From contig JBDTBW010000035.1 of assembly GCA_039923855.1 (NCBI GenBank), positions 29,464 through 93,463 of the forward strand: a stretch of DNA of 64,000 nt, read 5' to 3'. Positions 26,101 to 34,097 of this stretch are shown here, piece by piece. A program made the translations under genes and the position numbers. Position 1 is the first letter of the stretch, and every line of letters begins with the position of its first letter. This stretch comes from 66-474 sp039923855. Lineage in GTDB: Bacteria; Pseudomonadota; Gammaproteobacteria; Xanthomonadales; Rhodanobacteraceae. The notes beneath the pieces were generated by a model, which was not told the DNA's origin, searched no databases, and saw only the letters and a program-made list of their open reading frames with translations.

Positions 26101-26118
26101 TCATTTTCCGATGCAAAA
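26101..26118. repeat. attR: 18-bp direct repeat within the mnmE 3' end
   Basis: Covers the last five codons and stop of mnmE (FCIGK-stop on the minus strand), identical to 21677-21694. Integration therefore leaves the mnmE product unchanged. Confidence 0.9.
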
Positions 26119-27444
26119 CGTCGAGAAGATCGCGCCCAGCAAATCGTCCGACGTGTATGCACCGGTGATTTCGCCCAGATGACGTTGCGCGGCGCGCAGC
26201 TCTTCCGCGGCGAGTTCACCGGCATTGTGTTCGCTCAGCACCATCGCTGCCGCGGTTATGCGATCGCTGGCATGTTGCAACGCCTGCACGTGCCGCGCAC
26301 GGGCGCTGAAGGCACCATCCATTGCCTCGTCGGCGCCGGCCAGCGTCTTCAATTCCGCGCGCAAGAGTTCGACGCCGGCGCCGGTTTTGGCCGACAGACC
26401 GATGCGCACCCCGCCGTGGTTGATGTCGCGATGCGGGTGCGCGCCATCCAGATCGATCTTGTTGAGGACCACGATCCGCGCGATCGATGGCGGCAAATTA
26501 TCGAGCAATGCCCCATCGTCATTTGCGTGCGCGGCGTCGGTGACCAGCAGCGCCACGTCGGCGCGCGCAAGTTCCGCGCGGGCGCGGCGGATACCTTCGC
26601 CCTCCACCGCATCGCTCGCTTCGCGCAGACCGGCGGTGTCGGCGAGCGTCAAGGTCACGCCATCGATGCGCACCTCCTCGCGCAGCACGTCGCGGGTGGT
26701 GCCGGGGATGTCGGTGACGATCGCGCGTTCGTCGGCGGCCAGCGCATTCATGAGGCTGGATTTGCCGACGTTGGGTCGGCCCACGATCACCGCGTGCAGG
26801 CCATCGGTTAGGCGTGCGCCACGATGCGCCTGCGCGAGTAATTTTGCGAGCTCGTCGCGCAATGCGTTGAGGCGTTCGCGCAACATCGGGTCGGCCAGAA
26901 AATCGATTTCCTCTTCCGGAAAATCGATCGCGGCTTCGATATGCGCGCGCAGCGCGATCAGCGTCTGCAACAACGCCTGCACCCGCGCGGAGAATTCGCC
27001 CTGCAGCGCGCGCGAAGCCGCGCGCGCCTGCGCCCGCGAGCGCGACGCGATCAGATCGGCAATGGCCTCGGCCTGCGCGAGATCAAGCTTTCCATTCAAG
27101 AATGCGCGTTCGGAAAACTCGCCGGCACGCGCGGGCCGGGCGCCGAGCGCGCAGATGCGAGTGCGCAGTTCGTCCAGCACCACAGGGCTTCCGTGCGCGT
27201 GCAGCTCCAGAACGTGTTCGCCGGTGAACGAATGCGGCGCGGGGAAATACAGCGCCAGCGCGCGATCGATCAGCGCGCCGTTTTCATCGTGCAATGTTGC
27301 CAGTGTCGCTAGGCGAGGCGGCGGCAATGCGCCAAGCAGCGTGCGCGCGATCTCAGGCGCGCGCGATCCCGACACGCGCAGCACGCCGATACCACCGCTG
27401 CCGGGAGGGGTGGCGATCGCGACAATCGTTTCGGAATCCCCCAA
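26101..27444 (-). CDS. mnmE: tRNA uridine-5-carboxymethylaminomethyl modification GTPase
   Basis: With MnmG it modifies the wobble uridine of several tRNAs. The N-terminal THF-binding domain (TIVAIATPPGSGGIGVLRVSG), helical domain, G domain (GRPNVGKSS, DIPGTTRD, DTAGLR, NKID) and C-terminal FCIGK are all present. The likely start is TTG 27444, giving 447 residues, close to E. coli's 454; the in-frame ATG at 27510 would add 22 residues that are encoded by a repeat C copy. The 3' end serves as the island attachment site. Confidence 0.95.
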   Translation of the reverse strand: MGDSETIVAIATPPGSGGIGVLRVSGSRAPEIARTLLGALPPPRLATLATLHDENGALIDRALALYFPAPHSFTGEHVLELHAHGSPVVLDELRTRICALGARPARAGEFSERAFLNGKLDLAQAEAIADLIASRSRAQARAASRALQGEFSARVQALLQTLIALRAHIEAAIDFPEEEIDFLADPMLRERLNALRDELAKLLAQAHRGARLTDGLHAVIVGRPNVGKSSLMNALAADERAIVTDIPGTTRDVLREEVRIDGVTLTLADTAGLREASDAVEGEGIRRARAELARADVALLVTDAAHANDDGALLDNLPPSIARIVVLNKIDLDGAHPHRDINHGGVRIGLSAKTGAGVELLRAELKTLAGADEAMDGAFSARARHVQALQHASDRITAAAMVLSEHNAGELAAEELRAAQRHLGEITGAYTSDDLLGAIFSTFCIGK

Positions 27445-27585
27445 AAGCTGCTGCGCTCGGCATCTCGGCTGCGGGCGGTGCTCGGGATCCTCATGTATTG
27501 ACATATACACTCCGGTTCCTGCGCTCCGGCGGCAGCCAAGCTGCCTTCGCTCGCTACGCTTTTATGAGATTCCGTCTTCGTATCA
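27441..27585. repeat. repeat C copy between mnmE and yidC
   Basis: Shares AAGCTGCTGCGCTCGGCAT, GGATCCTCATGT, TACACTCCGGTTCCTGCGCT and CTGCCTTCGCTCGCTACGCTT-like blocks with copies at 40501 and 57236. It overlaps the mnmE translation start region and ends at the yidC stop. Confidence 0.7.
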
Positions 27586-27588
27586 CGC

Positions 27589-29352
27589 TCAGGCGCGCGC
27601 GTCGGCCTTTTCGATCCGCCGCGTGATCACCCACTGCTGGATCACGCTGGTCAGCCCATTGACCACGTAATACAGCGTCAAACCGGCCGGAAAGAACGCG
27701 AACATCACCGCGAAAATGATCGGCATCGCCTTCATCATCTTCGCCTGGGTCGGGTCCATGCCCTGCGTGGGCGTCAGGTATTGCGTCGCGATCATGGTCA
27801 ACGTGTACAGCACCGGCAGAATGAAGTAGGGATCCGGCGCCGACAGATCATGGATCCAGCCGAAGAACGGCGCATGGCGCAATTCCACGCTGTACATCAG
27901 CACGTAATACAACGCGAAGAACACCGGAATCTGCACCAGCGCCGGCAAACAACCCGCCAGCGGGTTGACCTTTTCCTTCTTGTACAACTCCATCATTGCC
28001 TGCTGGTGTTTCTGTTTGTCGTCGCCGTGGCGCTCCTTCAACGCCTTGATCCGCGGCTGCAGCTTGCGCATCTTGGCGCCGGCCTTGTATTGCTGTTCGG
28101 ACAATTTGAAGAACACCGCCTTGATCAGCAGCACCAAGAGGATGATCGCCAGTCCCCAGTTGCCGGTCAGCGCGTGGAACTTCGAGAGGATCCAGAACAA
28201 GGGCTGCGCGATCACGGTGAAGATGCCGTAATCGATGGTGAGTTCCAGTCCCGGCGCGATGCCGGACAGCGTGTCCTGCAATTTCGGGCCGACGTACAAA
28301 CGTGCGTCCGCGGTCGCGCTTTGTCCCGGCGCCACCGACAAGCCCGGCCCACGCGCGCGGATCAGATAACGCGGTTTGCCGCCGGCATCCGCGCCCGCCA
28401 ATTGCACGCTGCTGAATTGTTCGGACTTCGCCGGCGGCGGTATCCACGCGGCGAAAAAATAATGCTGGATCATCGCCGCCCAGCCGCCACTTACCGTGCG
28501 ATCGAGTGGGTCTTTCTGGTACTTGTCGAAAGCGAGCTTCTCGAACTTGTCCTGCGGGCCGTACCAGGCCGCGCCCAGAAAACTTGAGCGCTCGGGATTG
28601 TAGAACTCGAGAAAATGTTTCGGTGCGGGCGGCGGCTCGACGCGCTCCAGTTGCTCGTAGGCGTTGCCGCTCCATGCGCGCGCGCCGGTGTTGTCGATGC
28701 GCTGACTCAAGCCGACCACGTAGCTGCCGCGCGTCAAGGTGTAGCGCTTGGTCACGCGTACGCCGGAAGGGTCGGCCCACACCAGATCAATCGAGGTCTG
28801 ATTGCCGTTGCTGCCAGGCGCAAGCGCCGCGAACAGCGCACGATGATCGGGCGCGGGGCTGCCTTGCGCGCCGACCAATCCGTCCTGCGCGACGAACAGG
28901 CTTTGCGCGGTATCGTCCAGCAACCGCACCGGCGCGGTGTCGCCGCCCTTGACTTCCTTCGGATAGGCCAGGAGATCGGCGCGCACGATGCTGCCGCCGC
29001 GCGAATCGATGGTGAGCCGCAATACGTCGTTTGCGAGCACGATCGGCGGCGCCACGGTTTTCGTTGCCGCCACGGCCGGTCCCGGCGAAACGGGATTCGA
29101 TGCCGCTGCCGTCGTCGCAACGGAAGACGCCGGCACTTCGCGCGTTGTCGCCGAGGCGGGCGCGCTGGCGGACGGCACATCGCCATTGGTCGCCACGTTG
29201 ACGGCGGCTGGTTGCGATGCCGGGGTCGATTGCGATGCGGCGGTCTGTTGCGCCGCGGCCGGCACGGCGTAGTCCTGCTGCCACTGGTTCCAGATCAGAT
29301 ACGCGACGAACAGCAGCGCCACGACCAGCAGTGTTCGTGTTTGATTGATCAC
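27589..29352 (-). CDS. yidC: membrane protein insertase
   Basis: Inserts and folds inner-membrane proteins with or without SecYEG. 587 residues: an N-terminal anchor (TLLVVALLFVAYLIWNQWQQ), a large periplasmic beta domain, then the conserved membrane core with KMRKLQPRIKALKERHGDDK and LPALVQIPVFFALYYVLMYS. It lies 45 bases downstream of rnpA; the yidD gene usually found between them is absent. Confidence 0.97.
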   Translation of the reverse strand: MINQTRTLLVVALLFVAYLIWNQWQQDYAVPAAAQQTAASQSTPASQPAAVNVATNGDVPSASAPASATTREVPASSVATTAAASNPVSPGPAVAATKTVAPPIVLANDVLRLTIDSRGGSIVRADLLAYPKEVKGGDTAPVRLLDDTAQSLFVAQDGLVGAQGSPAPDHRALFAALAPGSNGNQTSIDLVWADPSGVRVTKRYTLTRGSYVVGLSQRIDNTGARAWSGNAYEQLERVEPPPAPKHFLEFYNPERSSFLGAAWYGPQDKFEKLAFDKYQKDPLDRTVSGGWAAMIQHYFFAAWIPPPAKSEQFSSVQLAGADAGGKPRYLIRARGPGLSVAPGQSATADARLYVGPKLQDTLSGIAPGLELTIDYGIFTVIAQPLFWILSKFHALTGNWGLAIILLVLLIKAVFFKLSEQQYKAGAKMRKLQPRIKALKERHGDDKQKHQQAMMELYKKEKVNPLAGCLPALVQIPVFFALYYVLMYSVELRHAPFFGWIHDLSAPDPYFILPVLYTLTMIATQYLTPTQGMDPTQAKMMKAMPIIFAVMFAFFPAGLTLYYVVNGLTSVIQQWVITRRIEKADARA

Positions 29353-29397
29353 GTGGGTGCGCTCGTGCCTGGGTGCGAGCGCTGCGCGCCCGGCGGG

Positions 29398-29781
29398 TCA
29401 ATCTGCAATTGTGCCGGGCGCCGCCGTCCGCTTCAACGGTTGCAACCTCTGCCACGCCGCATCGAGATCGGCGCGCAACGCCTCATTGAGTGCGTCAGCG
29501 GCTTGCGCGCGCGCGATTAGCACCAGATCGATGGCGGGCAAGATGGCACGCGCATGACGGAACGATTCGCGCGCGACGCGCTTGATGCGGTTGCGTTCAA
29601 CGGCGCGTTTGGAGACGCGGCGGGAGACCGCCAGGCCCATTCGGCATGCCGCCGTATCGCTTGCGCGGTAGCGGATCAGAAAATAGCGGGAATCGAAACG
29701 GCCCGGCGCCTTGCGCAATGCCGCAAAATCCGCGGCGCGGCGCACCCGCGCGGCAGGGGGCAGACCGACTTTCGTGGTCAT
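29398..29781 (-). CDS. rnpA: ribonuclease P protein component
   Basis: Protein subunit of RNase P, which trims tRNA 5' leaders. 127 residues with the RNR motif region VSKRAVERNRIKRVARESFR. It follows rpmH as in nearly all bacteria, here with a 154-base gap. Confidence 0.96.
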   Translation of the reverse strand: MTTKVGLPPAARVRRAADFAALRKAPGRFDSRYFLIRYRASDTAACRMGLAVSRRVSKRAVERNRIKRVARESFRHARAILPAIDLVLIARAQAADALNEALRADLDAAWQRLQPLKRTAAPGTIAD

Positions 29782-29935
29782 GAATACAGCCCGGCTGGCA
29801 GACGCTCCGGCTTCGCGTCCTTTGGTCCCCTCGAGTCAGGGGGGCGGAACCCATTGCGCAGGAATGGTTTCGGGGGGTGTGGAAGTGCGGCGCCGATCAT
29901 CGAAATCAGCAACGCGCCCGTCGCACCGCGCTTCC

Positions 29936-30070
29936 TTAAGGGATCAGCCGCTTGCGGCCCTTGGCGCGGCGCGCGGACAGCACCTTGCGGCCATCGGCGG
30001 TTTTCATGCGGGCACGAAAGCCGTGGGTGCGGGCGCGCTTGAGCCGGCTGGGCTGGAAAGTGCGTTTCAT
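29936..30070 (-). CDS. rpmH: 50S ribosomal protein L34
   Basis: 44 residues, MKRTFQPSRLKRARTHGFRA through KGRKRLIP, the standard L34 sequence. It is the first gene of the rpmH-rnpA-yidC-mnmE group reading away from dnaA. A strong promoter lies 64 bases upstream. Confidence 0.98.
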   Translation of the reverse strand: MKRTFQPSRLKRARTHGFRARMKTADGRKVLSARRAKGRKRLIP

Positions 30071-30133
30071 GGAAAGTGCTCCGGATGCCCCGCGCCGCGG
30101 ATTGCGCGGAGAAGGCAAGAAAAAGATTTGAAA

Positions 30134-30162
30134 GCGTATTTGCACGCATCGCGACTGTCAAG
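30134..30162 (-). promoter_or_regulatory. probable sigma-70 promoter of rpmH
   Basis: On the minus strand TTGACA (30162-30157), a 17-base spacer and TACGCT (30139-30134). The -35 box is a perfect consensus; the -10 is weak. It drives the ribosomal gene away from dnaA. Confidence 0.65.
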
Positions 30163-30247
30163 ACAAATGGCCCGCGCAAAGCCTTCGTATCGACCGCGTT
30201 GCCGCCGCGCAGCCTGCTAGACTTCCAGTTTGTTTGGCGAGCATGTG

Positions 30248-31597
30248 ATGCAACCCTTTCCTCTTCCTCACGACCTCGGCGGCGGCGATTTGTGGCGACG
30301 CTGCCTGCGGCGCCTCGAAGGCGAGCTGAGCGAGGAGGCCATGCATACGTGGCTGCATCCGCTGCAAGCACGCGTGGATGGTGATGCGTTGCGGTTGTTC
30401 GCGCCCAATCCTTACACGCTGGACACCGTGCGCGATGAGTATCTGCCGCGCATCGAGCTGGCGCTGACGGATGTGGCCGGACATTCGGTTCCCGTGCGCC
30501 TGGAGGTCGGTTCGGCAGCCACGCCACCCGCGGTGGCCAATCCGCGCGAATCCCCGGCGCCACAGGAAGCGACGCACCGACATCATCTGGATCCGCATTA
30601 CACCTTCGATAATTTTGTGGAGGGCAAGTCCAACCAGCTCGGCAAGGCCGCCGCGATGCAGGTGGCGCAGAATCCCGGCCGTGCCTACAACCCGCTGCTG
30701 CTCTATGGCGGCACGGGCCTGGGCAAGACCCACCTGATGCAGGCGGCGGGGAATTTGATGCGCCAGTGCAATCCCGGGATGAAACTGCTGTACGTGCACT
30801 CGGAGCGTTTCACCAGCCTCATGATCGAATCCCTGCGCACCAAAAGCATGGATGATTTCAAGCGCCGCTTCCGTTCGGTAGACGGGCTCCTTATCGATGA
30901 CATCCAGTTCTTCGGCGGCAAGGACACTACCCAGGAAGAATTCTTCCATACCTTCAACGCGCTGGTCGAAGGCAAGCAACAAATCATCCTGACCTGCGAC
31001 CGCTATCCGAAGGAAGTCGAGAATCTCGAGCCGCGGCTGAAATCCCGGCTGGGATGGGGGCTTTCCGTGGCGATCGAACCGCCGGATTTCGAGACGCGCG
31101 CGGCGATCCTGCTGGAAAAGGCCAAGGCGCGCGGCATGCGCATGCCCGAGGACGTGGCAATGTTGCTGGCGCGTCGGATCCGCACCAATGTGCGCGATCT
31201 GGAAGGCGCCTTGAATACGGTCGCCGCGCGCGCGAATTTTTTTGGCCGCGAGATTTCGCTGGAATTCGTGCAGGAAACCCTGAGCGACCTACTGCGCGTG
31301 CATGCGCAGGCGATCACGATTCCCAACATCCAGAAGACCGTAGCCGATTATTATCAGGTGCGCCTGGGTGAGATGACCTCGAAAAACCGCACGCGCTCGG
31401 TGGCGCGTCCGCGGCAGATGGCGATGACGCTGGCCAAGGAGTTGACCGAACACAGCCTGCCGGAAATCGGCGACGCCTTCGGCGGGCGTGATCACACCAC
31501 GGTGATGCATGCTTGCCGCACCATCCGGAGTTTGCGCGACAGCGACATGCGCATCCACCAGGATTGGGACAAATTGATCCGTATACTCACGGGATAA
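30248..31597 (+). CDS. dnaA: chromosomal replication initiator protein
   Basis: AAA+ ATPase that binds DnaA boxes and opens oriC. About 449 residues from the ATG at 30248, which has a GGCGAG ahead of it; TTG 30230 is also in frame. Domain I spans roughly residues 1-85, then a linker; Walker A GGTGLGKTHL, Walker B LLIDDIQFF and the DNA-binding signature GGRDHTTVMHACRTI are all present. Confidence 0.98.
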   Translation: MQPFPLPHDLGGGDLWRRCLRRLEGELSEEAMHTWLHPLQARVDGDALRLFAPNPYTLDTVRDEYLPRIELALTDVAGHSVPVRLEVGSAATPPAVANPRESPAPQEATHRHHLDPHYTFDNFVEGKSNQLGKAAAMQVAQNPGRAYNPLLLYGGTGLGKTHLMQAAGNLMRQCNPGMKLLYVHSERFTSLMIESLRTKSMDDFKRRFRSVDGLLIDDIQFFGGKDTTQEEFFHTFNALVEGKQQIILTCDRYPKEVENLEPRLKSRLGWGLSVAIEPPDFETRAAILLEKAKARGMRMPEDVAMLLARRIRTNVRDLEGALNTVAARANFFGREISLEFVQETLSDLLRVHAQAITIPNIQKTVADYYQVRLGEMTSKNRTRSVARPRQMAMTLAKELTEHSLPEIGDAFGGRDHTTVMHACRTIRSLRDSDMRIHQDWDKLIRILTG

Positions 31598-31804
31598 TCT
31601 TGTGGAAGGATTGTGCGAAGACCGTAACGCTGGAATCATCCACACTTCCCCCACAGCTCACCACGCTGTTATCGCAGGATTTTTTTAATTTAAGATCCTG
31701 ATTTATAATTATTTTATTCGGTTATTCCGGTTGTCAACACGCTCTATTGCTGTCTCTTTAAGCTTTACAATAAACAAAGCAGAAGAAGGATTGGGAACCC
31801 GACC
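31598..31804. other. candidate oriC in the dnaA-dnaN gap
   Basis: This 207-base gap holds TCATCCACA at 31636-31644, one mismatch from the DnaA box TTATCCACA, with weaker matches such as TTGTCAACA near 31734. A strongly AT-rich stretch at about 31679-31730 (GGATTTTTTTAATTTAAG and TTTATAATTATTTTATT) suits a DNA-unwinding element. It is the most AT-rich sequence in the origin region; the rpmH-dnaA gap lacks such features. The dnaN promoter must also lie here. Confidence 0.65.
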
Positions 31805-32905
31805 ATGCGTTTCAGCATCCAGCGAGAAGCCCTGCTTAACCCCTTAGCGCAGGTCGTCGGCGTGGTCGAACGCCGGCAGACCTTGCCCGTGCTGGCGAAC
31901 CTCCTGGTCCAGATTGGACAGGGTCGCCTGACCCTGATCGGAACCGACCTCGAGGTCGAGATGCGCGCGAGCGTTGCGGTCGATCAGGCAGAGGATGGTG
32001 CTATCACGATCCCGGCGCGCAAGTTGTTCGATATCGTCAGGGCGTTGCCCGATGGCGCGACGCTGGATATCAAACTCAATGGCGATCGCGTTTCCGTACA
32101 CGCGGGGCGCAGCCGCTTCACACTGGCCACGCTGCCGGCCGAGGAGTTTCCGACCACCGACGAGATCGAATTGGTCGACAAAGTGCTGCTGCCCGAGGCC
32201 ACGCTGAAGAACCTGATGGAGCGCACCGCATTCGCGATGGCCAATCAGGACGTGCGTTATTACTTGAACGGATTGCTGCTCGACTTGCGCGACAGCGACT
32301 TGCGTTGCGTGGCCACCGATGGCCATCGGCTGGCGTTGGCTGAAACACGGTTGGACAAAAAGGTGAGTGCCCAGCGCCAGATCATCATTCCGCGCAAGGG
32401 TGTGATGGAACTGCTGGGCCTGTTCGGCGGTGGCGATGAAGAGGCGAGCATCGAATTCGCGCGCAATCACCTGCGCGTGCGGCGTGGCGATGTAGTGTTC
32501 ACTTCCAAATTGATCGACGGGCGGTTCCCCGATTACGAGGCGGTGATCCCGCTGGGTGCGGACAAAACCCTGATTCTTGATCGCGAGCTGTTGCGCGGCG
32601 CGCTGCAACGCGCGGCCATCTTGTCCAATGAGAAATATCGCGGGGTGCGCCTGGAGGTGAGCCCGGGGCGTTTGCGGATCGTCGCGCACAATCCCGAACA
32701 GGAAGAGGCGGTCGAGGAGCTTGAGGCTGAAACTTCGGTGAACGATATCGCAATAGGCTTCAACGTCGGCTATCTCCTGGATGCTTTGGGCTCGCTATTG
32801 GACTCCCGTGTACGCTTGCAGTTGCGCGACGCCCAGTCGAGCTGCTTGCTGCAGGGCGCGGAGAACGAGCACGTCCGCCACGTGGTCATGCCTTTGCGCC
32901 TTTGA
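31805..32905 (+). CDS. dnaN: DNA polymerase III beta subunit (sliding clamp)
   Basis: Processivity clamp, 366 residues in three similar domains. It begins MRFSIQREALLNPLAQVVGV and ends with the conserved MPLRL tail. Standard position after dnaA and the candidate origin. Confidence 0.98.
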   Translation: MRFSIQREALLNPLAQVVGVVERRQTLPVLANLLVQIGQGRLTLIGTDLEVEMRASVAVDQAEDGAITIPARKLFDIVRALPDGATLDIKLNGDRVSVHAGRSRFTLATLPAEEFPTTDEIELVDKVLLPEATLKNLMERTAFAMANQDVRYYLNGLLLDLRDSDLRCVATDGHRLALAETRLDKKVSAQRQIIIPRKGVMELLGLFGGGDEEASIEFARNHLRVRRGDVVFTSKLIDGRFPDYEAVIPLGADKTLILDRELLRGALQRAAILSNEKYRGVRLEVSPGRLRIVAHNPEQEEAVEELEAETSVNDIAIGFNVGYLLDALGSLLDSRVRLQLRDAQSSCLLQGAENEHVRHVVMPLRL

Positions 32906-32938
32906 AAGGCGGCAACCGCAGAGAGATCGGGAATTGGT

Positions 32939-34042
32939 ATGAAGATCGATCTGCTGCGCGCCCATAACCTGCGCTGCTTCGACGCGCTGGAAATCGTTCC
33001 GGGACCGCGCCTCAACTGGCTGGTGGGGCCCAACGGCGCGGGCAAGACCAGCTTGCTCGAGGGCATCCATACACTCTCGCACGGCCGTTCATTCCGCGCA
33101 GCGGGCCGCGAAGCGATGGCTCGACGCGGCCAGTCCGGCTATGACATATATGCAGAGTTGCGGCACGAGAGTGGCAGCCGGTATCGATTGGGCATGGCGC
33201 GGGAAAATGCTCGGTGGCAAATTCGCGTCGATGGAATCGCTTGCACGACGCTTCAGCCGCTTCTTGAGAGCTGTGCGGTAGTCTGTTTCGAGCCGGGAAG
33301 CCACGGCCTGATCGTGGGTCATTCAGAAGAACGTCGTCGTTTTCTCAATTGGGGTGTGTTCCACGTGGAACATGATTCCTTGACCTTGTGGCGGGATTAC
33401 CGGCGCGTATTACGGCAGCGCAACACTCTGCTTCGCGAACAGGCGCCCGATGTTCAATTTGAACCTTGGGAACGCGAGATGGAACGCTACGCGCGTCTGC
33501 TCGAGGCCGGCCGCAAGGCATACGTAGAAAGCCTGGTCCCTAATCTACGCGCCTTTTCCGCGCGCTTTTTATCCGAGTTGGGGGAGCCCCGCTTCATTTA
33601 TCGTCCCGGATGGGATCCGCAAGAGGCGCTGACAGCCCAATTGGCGGAACAACGGGATAGGGACAGGCAGCGCGGCCATACCCGGCATGGGCCGCACCGT
33701 GCGGACTGGGCCCTTGTATTCGAGCATGCGCCCGGGCGCGAATACCTGTCGCGCGGTCAAACCAAGCTGGTGGCAATGATTTGCGTGCTGGCGCAGGCGG
33801 CACAATTCGCTGAGCATGCCGGCGAGTGGCCTATCCTGTGTATTGATGATTTGGGTTCCGAGTTGGATGCGCAACACCAAGAACAGGTGCTCCAGTGGCT
33901 GACAGCGCAGCCAGTTCAGGCGTGGATCACGGCGACCGCCCCGCCTGCCGATTCAGGCCCGCCATTGACGACCGTGTTCCACGTGGAACATGGCACCATG
34001 CGCTGTATTCAAGCGCCCGTTTCACGCATTAATGACGTATAA
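32939..34042 (+). CDS. recF: DNA replication and repair protein RecF
   Basis: ABC-type ATPase that helps load RecA at gaps. 367 residues; Walker A GPNGAGKTSL, signature LSRGQTKL and Walker B LCIDDLGSELD are intact. The coding sequence contains two perfect parS palindromes in the same reading frame, so the hexapeptide VFHVEH occurs twice in the protein (mid-protein and near the C-terminus). Confidence 0.97.
   Translation: MKIDLLRAHNLRCFDALEIVPGPRLNWLVGPNGAGKTSLLEGIHTLSHGRSFRAAGREAMARRGQSGYDIYAELRHESGSRYRLGMARENARWQIRVDGIACTTLQPLLESCAVVCFEPGSHGLIVGHSEERRRFLNWGVFHVEHDSLTLWRDYRRVLRQRNTLLREQAPDVQFEPWEREMERYARLLEAGRKAYVESLVPNLRAFSARFLSELGEPRFIYRPGWDPQEALTAQLAEQRDRDRQRGHTRHGPHRADWALVFEHAPGREYLSRGQTKLVAMICVLAQAAQFAEHAGEWPILCIDDLGSELDAQHQEQVLQWLTAQPVQAWITATAPPADSGPPLTTVFHVEHGTMRCIQAPVSRINDV
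33357..33372. promoter_or_regulatory. parS site 1 (ParB-binding centromere)
   Basis: TGTTCCACGTGGAACA, a perfect 16-bp palindrome matching the parS consensus TGTTNCACGTGNAACA. Located in recF, about 1.7 kb from the candidate oriC. Confidence 0.9.
33975..33990. promoter_or_regulatory. parS site 2 (ParB-binding centromere)
   Basis: A second exact TGTTCCACGTGGAACA, 618 bases from the first, near the recF 3' end. A pair of identical sites beside the origin fits chromosome segregation by ParAB; parAB are not in the window. Confidence 0.9.
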
Positions 34043-34097
34043 TTGAGTGTTTGCTCGCTCGCCTCGCCAACACGCCTTGATAAGGTGAAATCCACGC

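Larger units (their letters stand above)
21677..26118. mobile_element. mini genomic island integrated at the 3' end of mnmE
   Basis: A 4.4-kb segment bounded by the 18-bp direct repeats. Contents, left to right: an RHH-like gene, a four-cassette array with attC-like sites, a 99-bp tandem repeat, and a P4-like tyrosine recombinase next to mnmE. Base composition is visibly lower in GC than the flanks. Islands such as SGI1 use the same gene end (trmE/thdF) as attachment site. No replication, conjugation or excisionase gene is recognisable, so it is either a remnant or depends on a helper. Confidence 0.88.
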
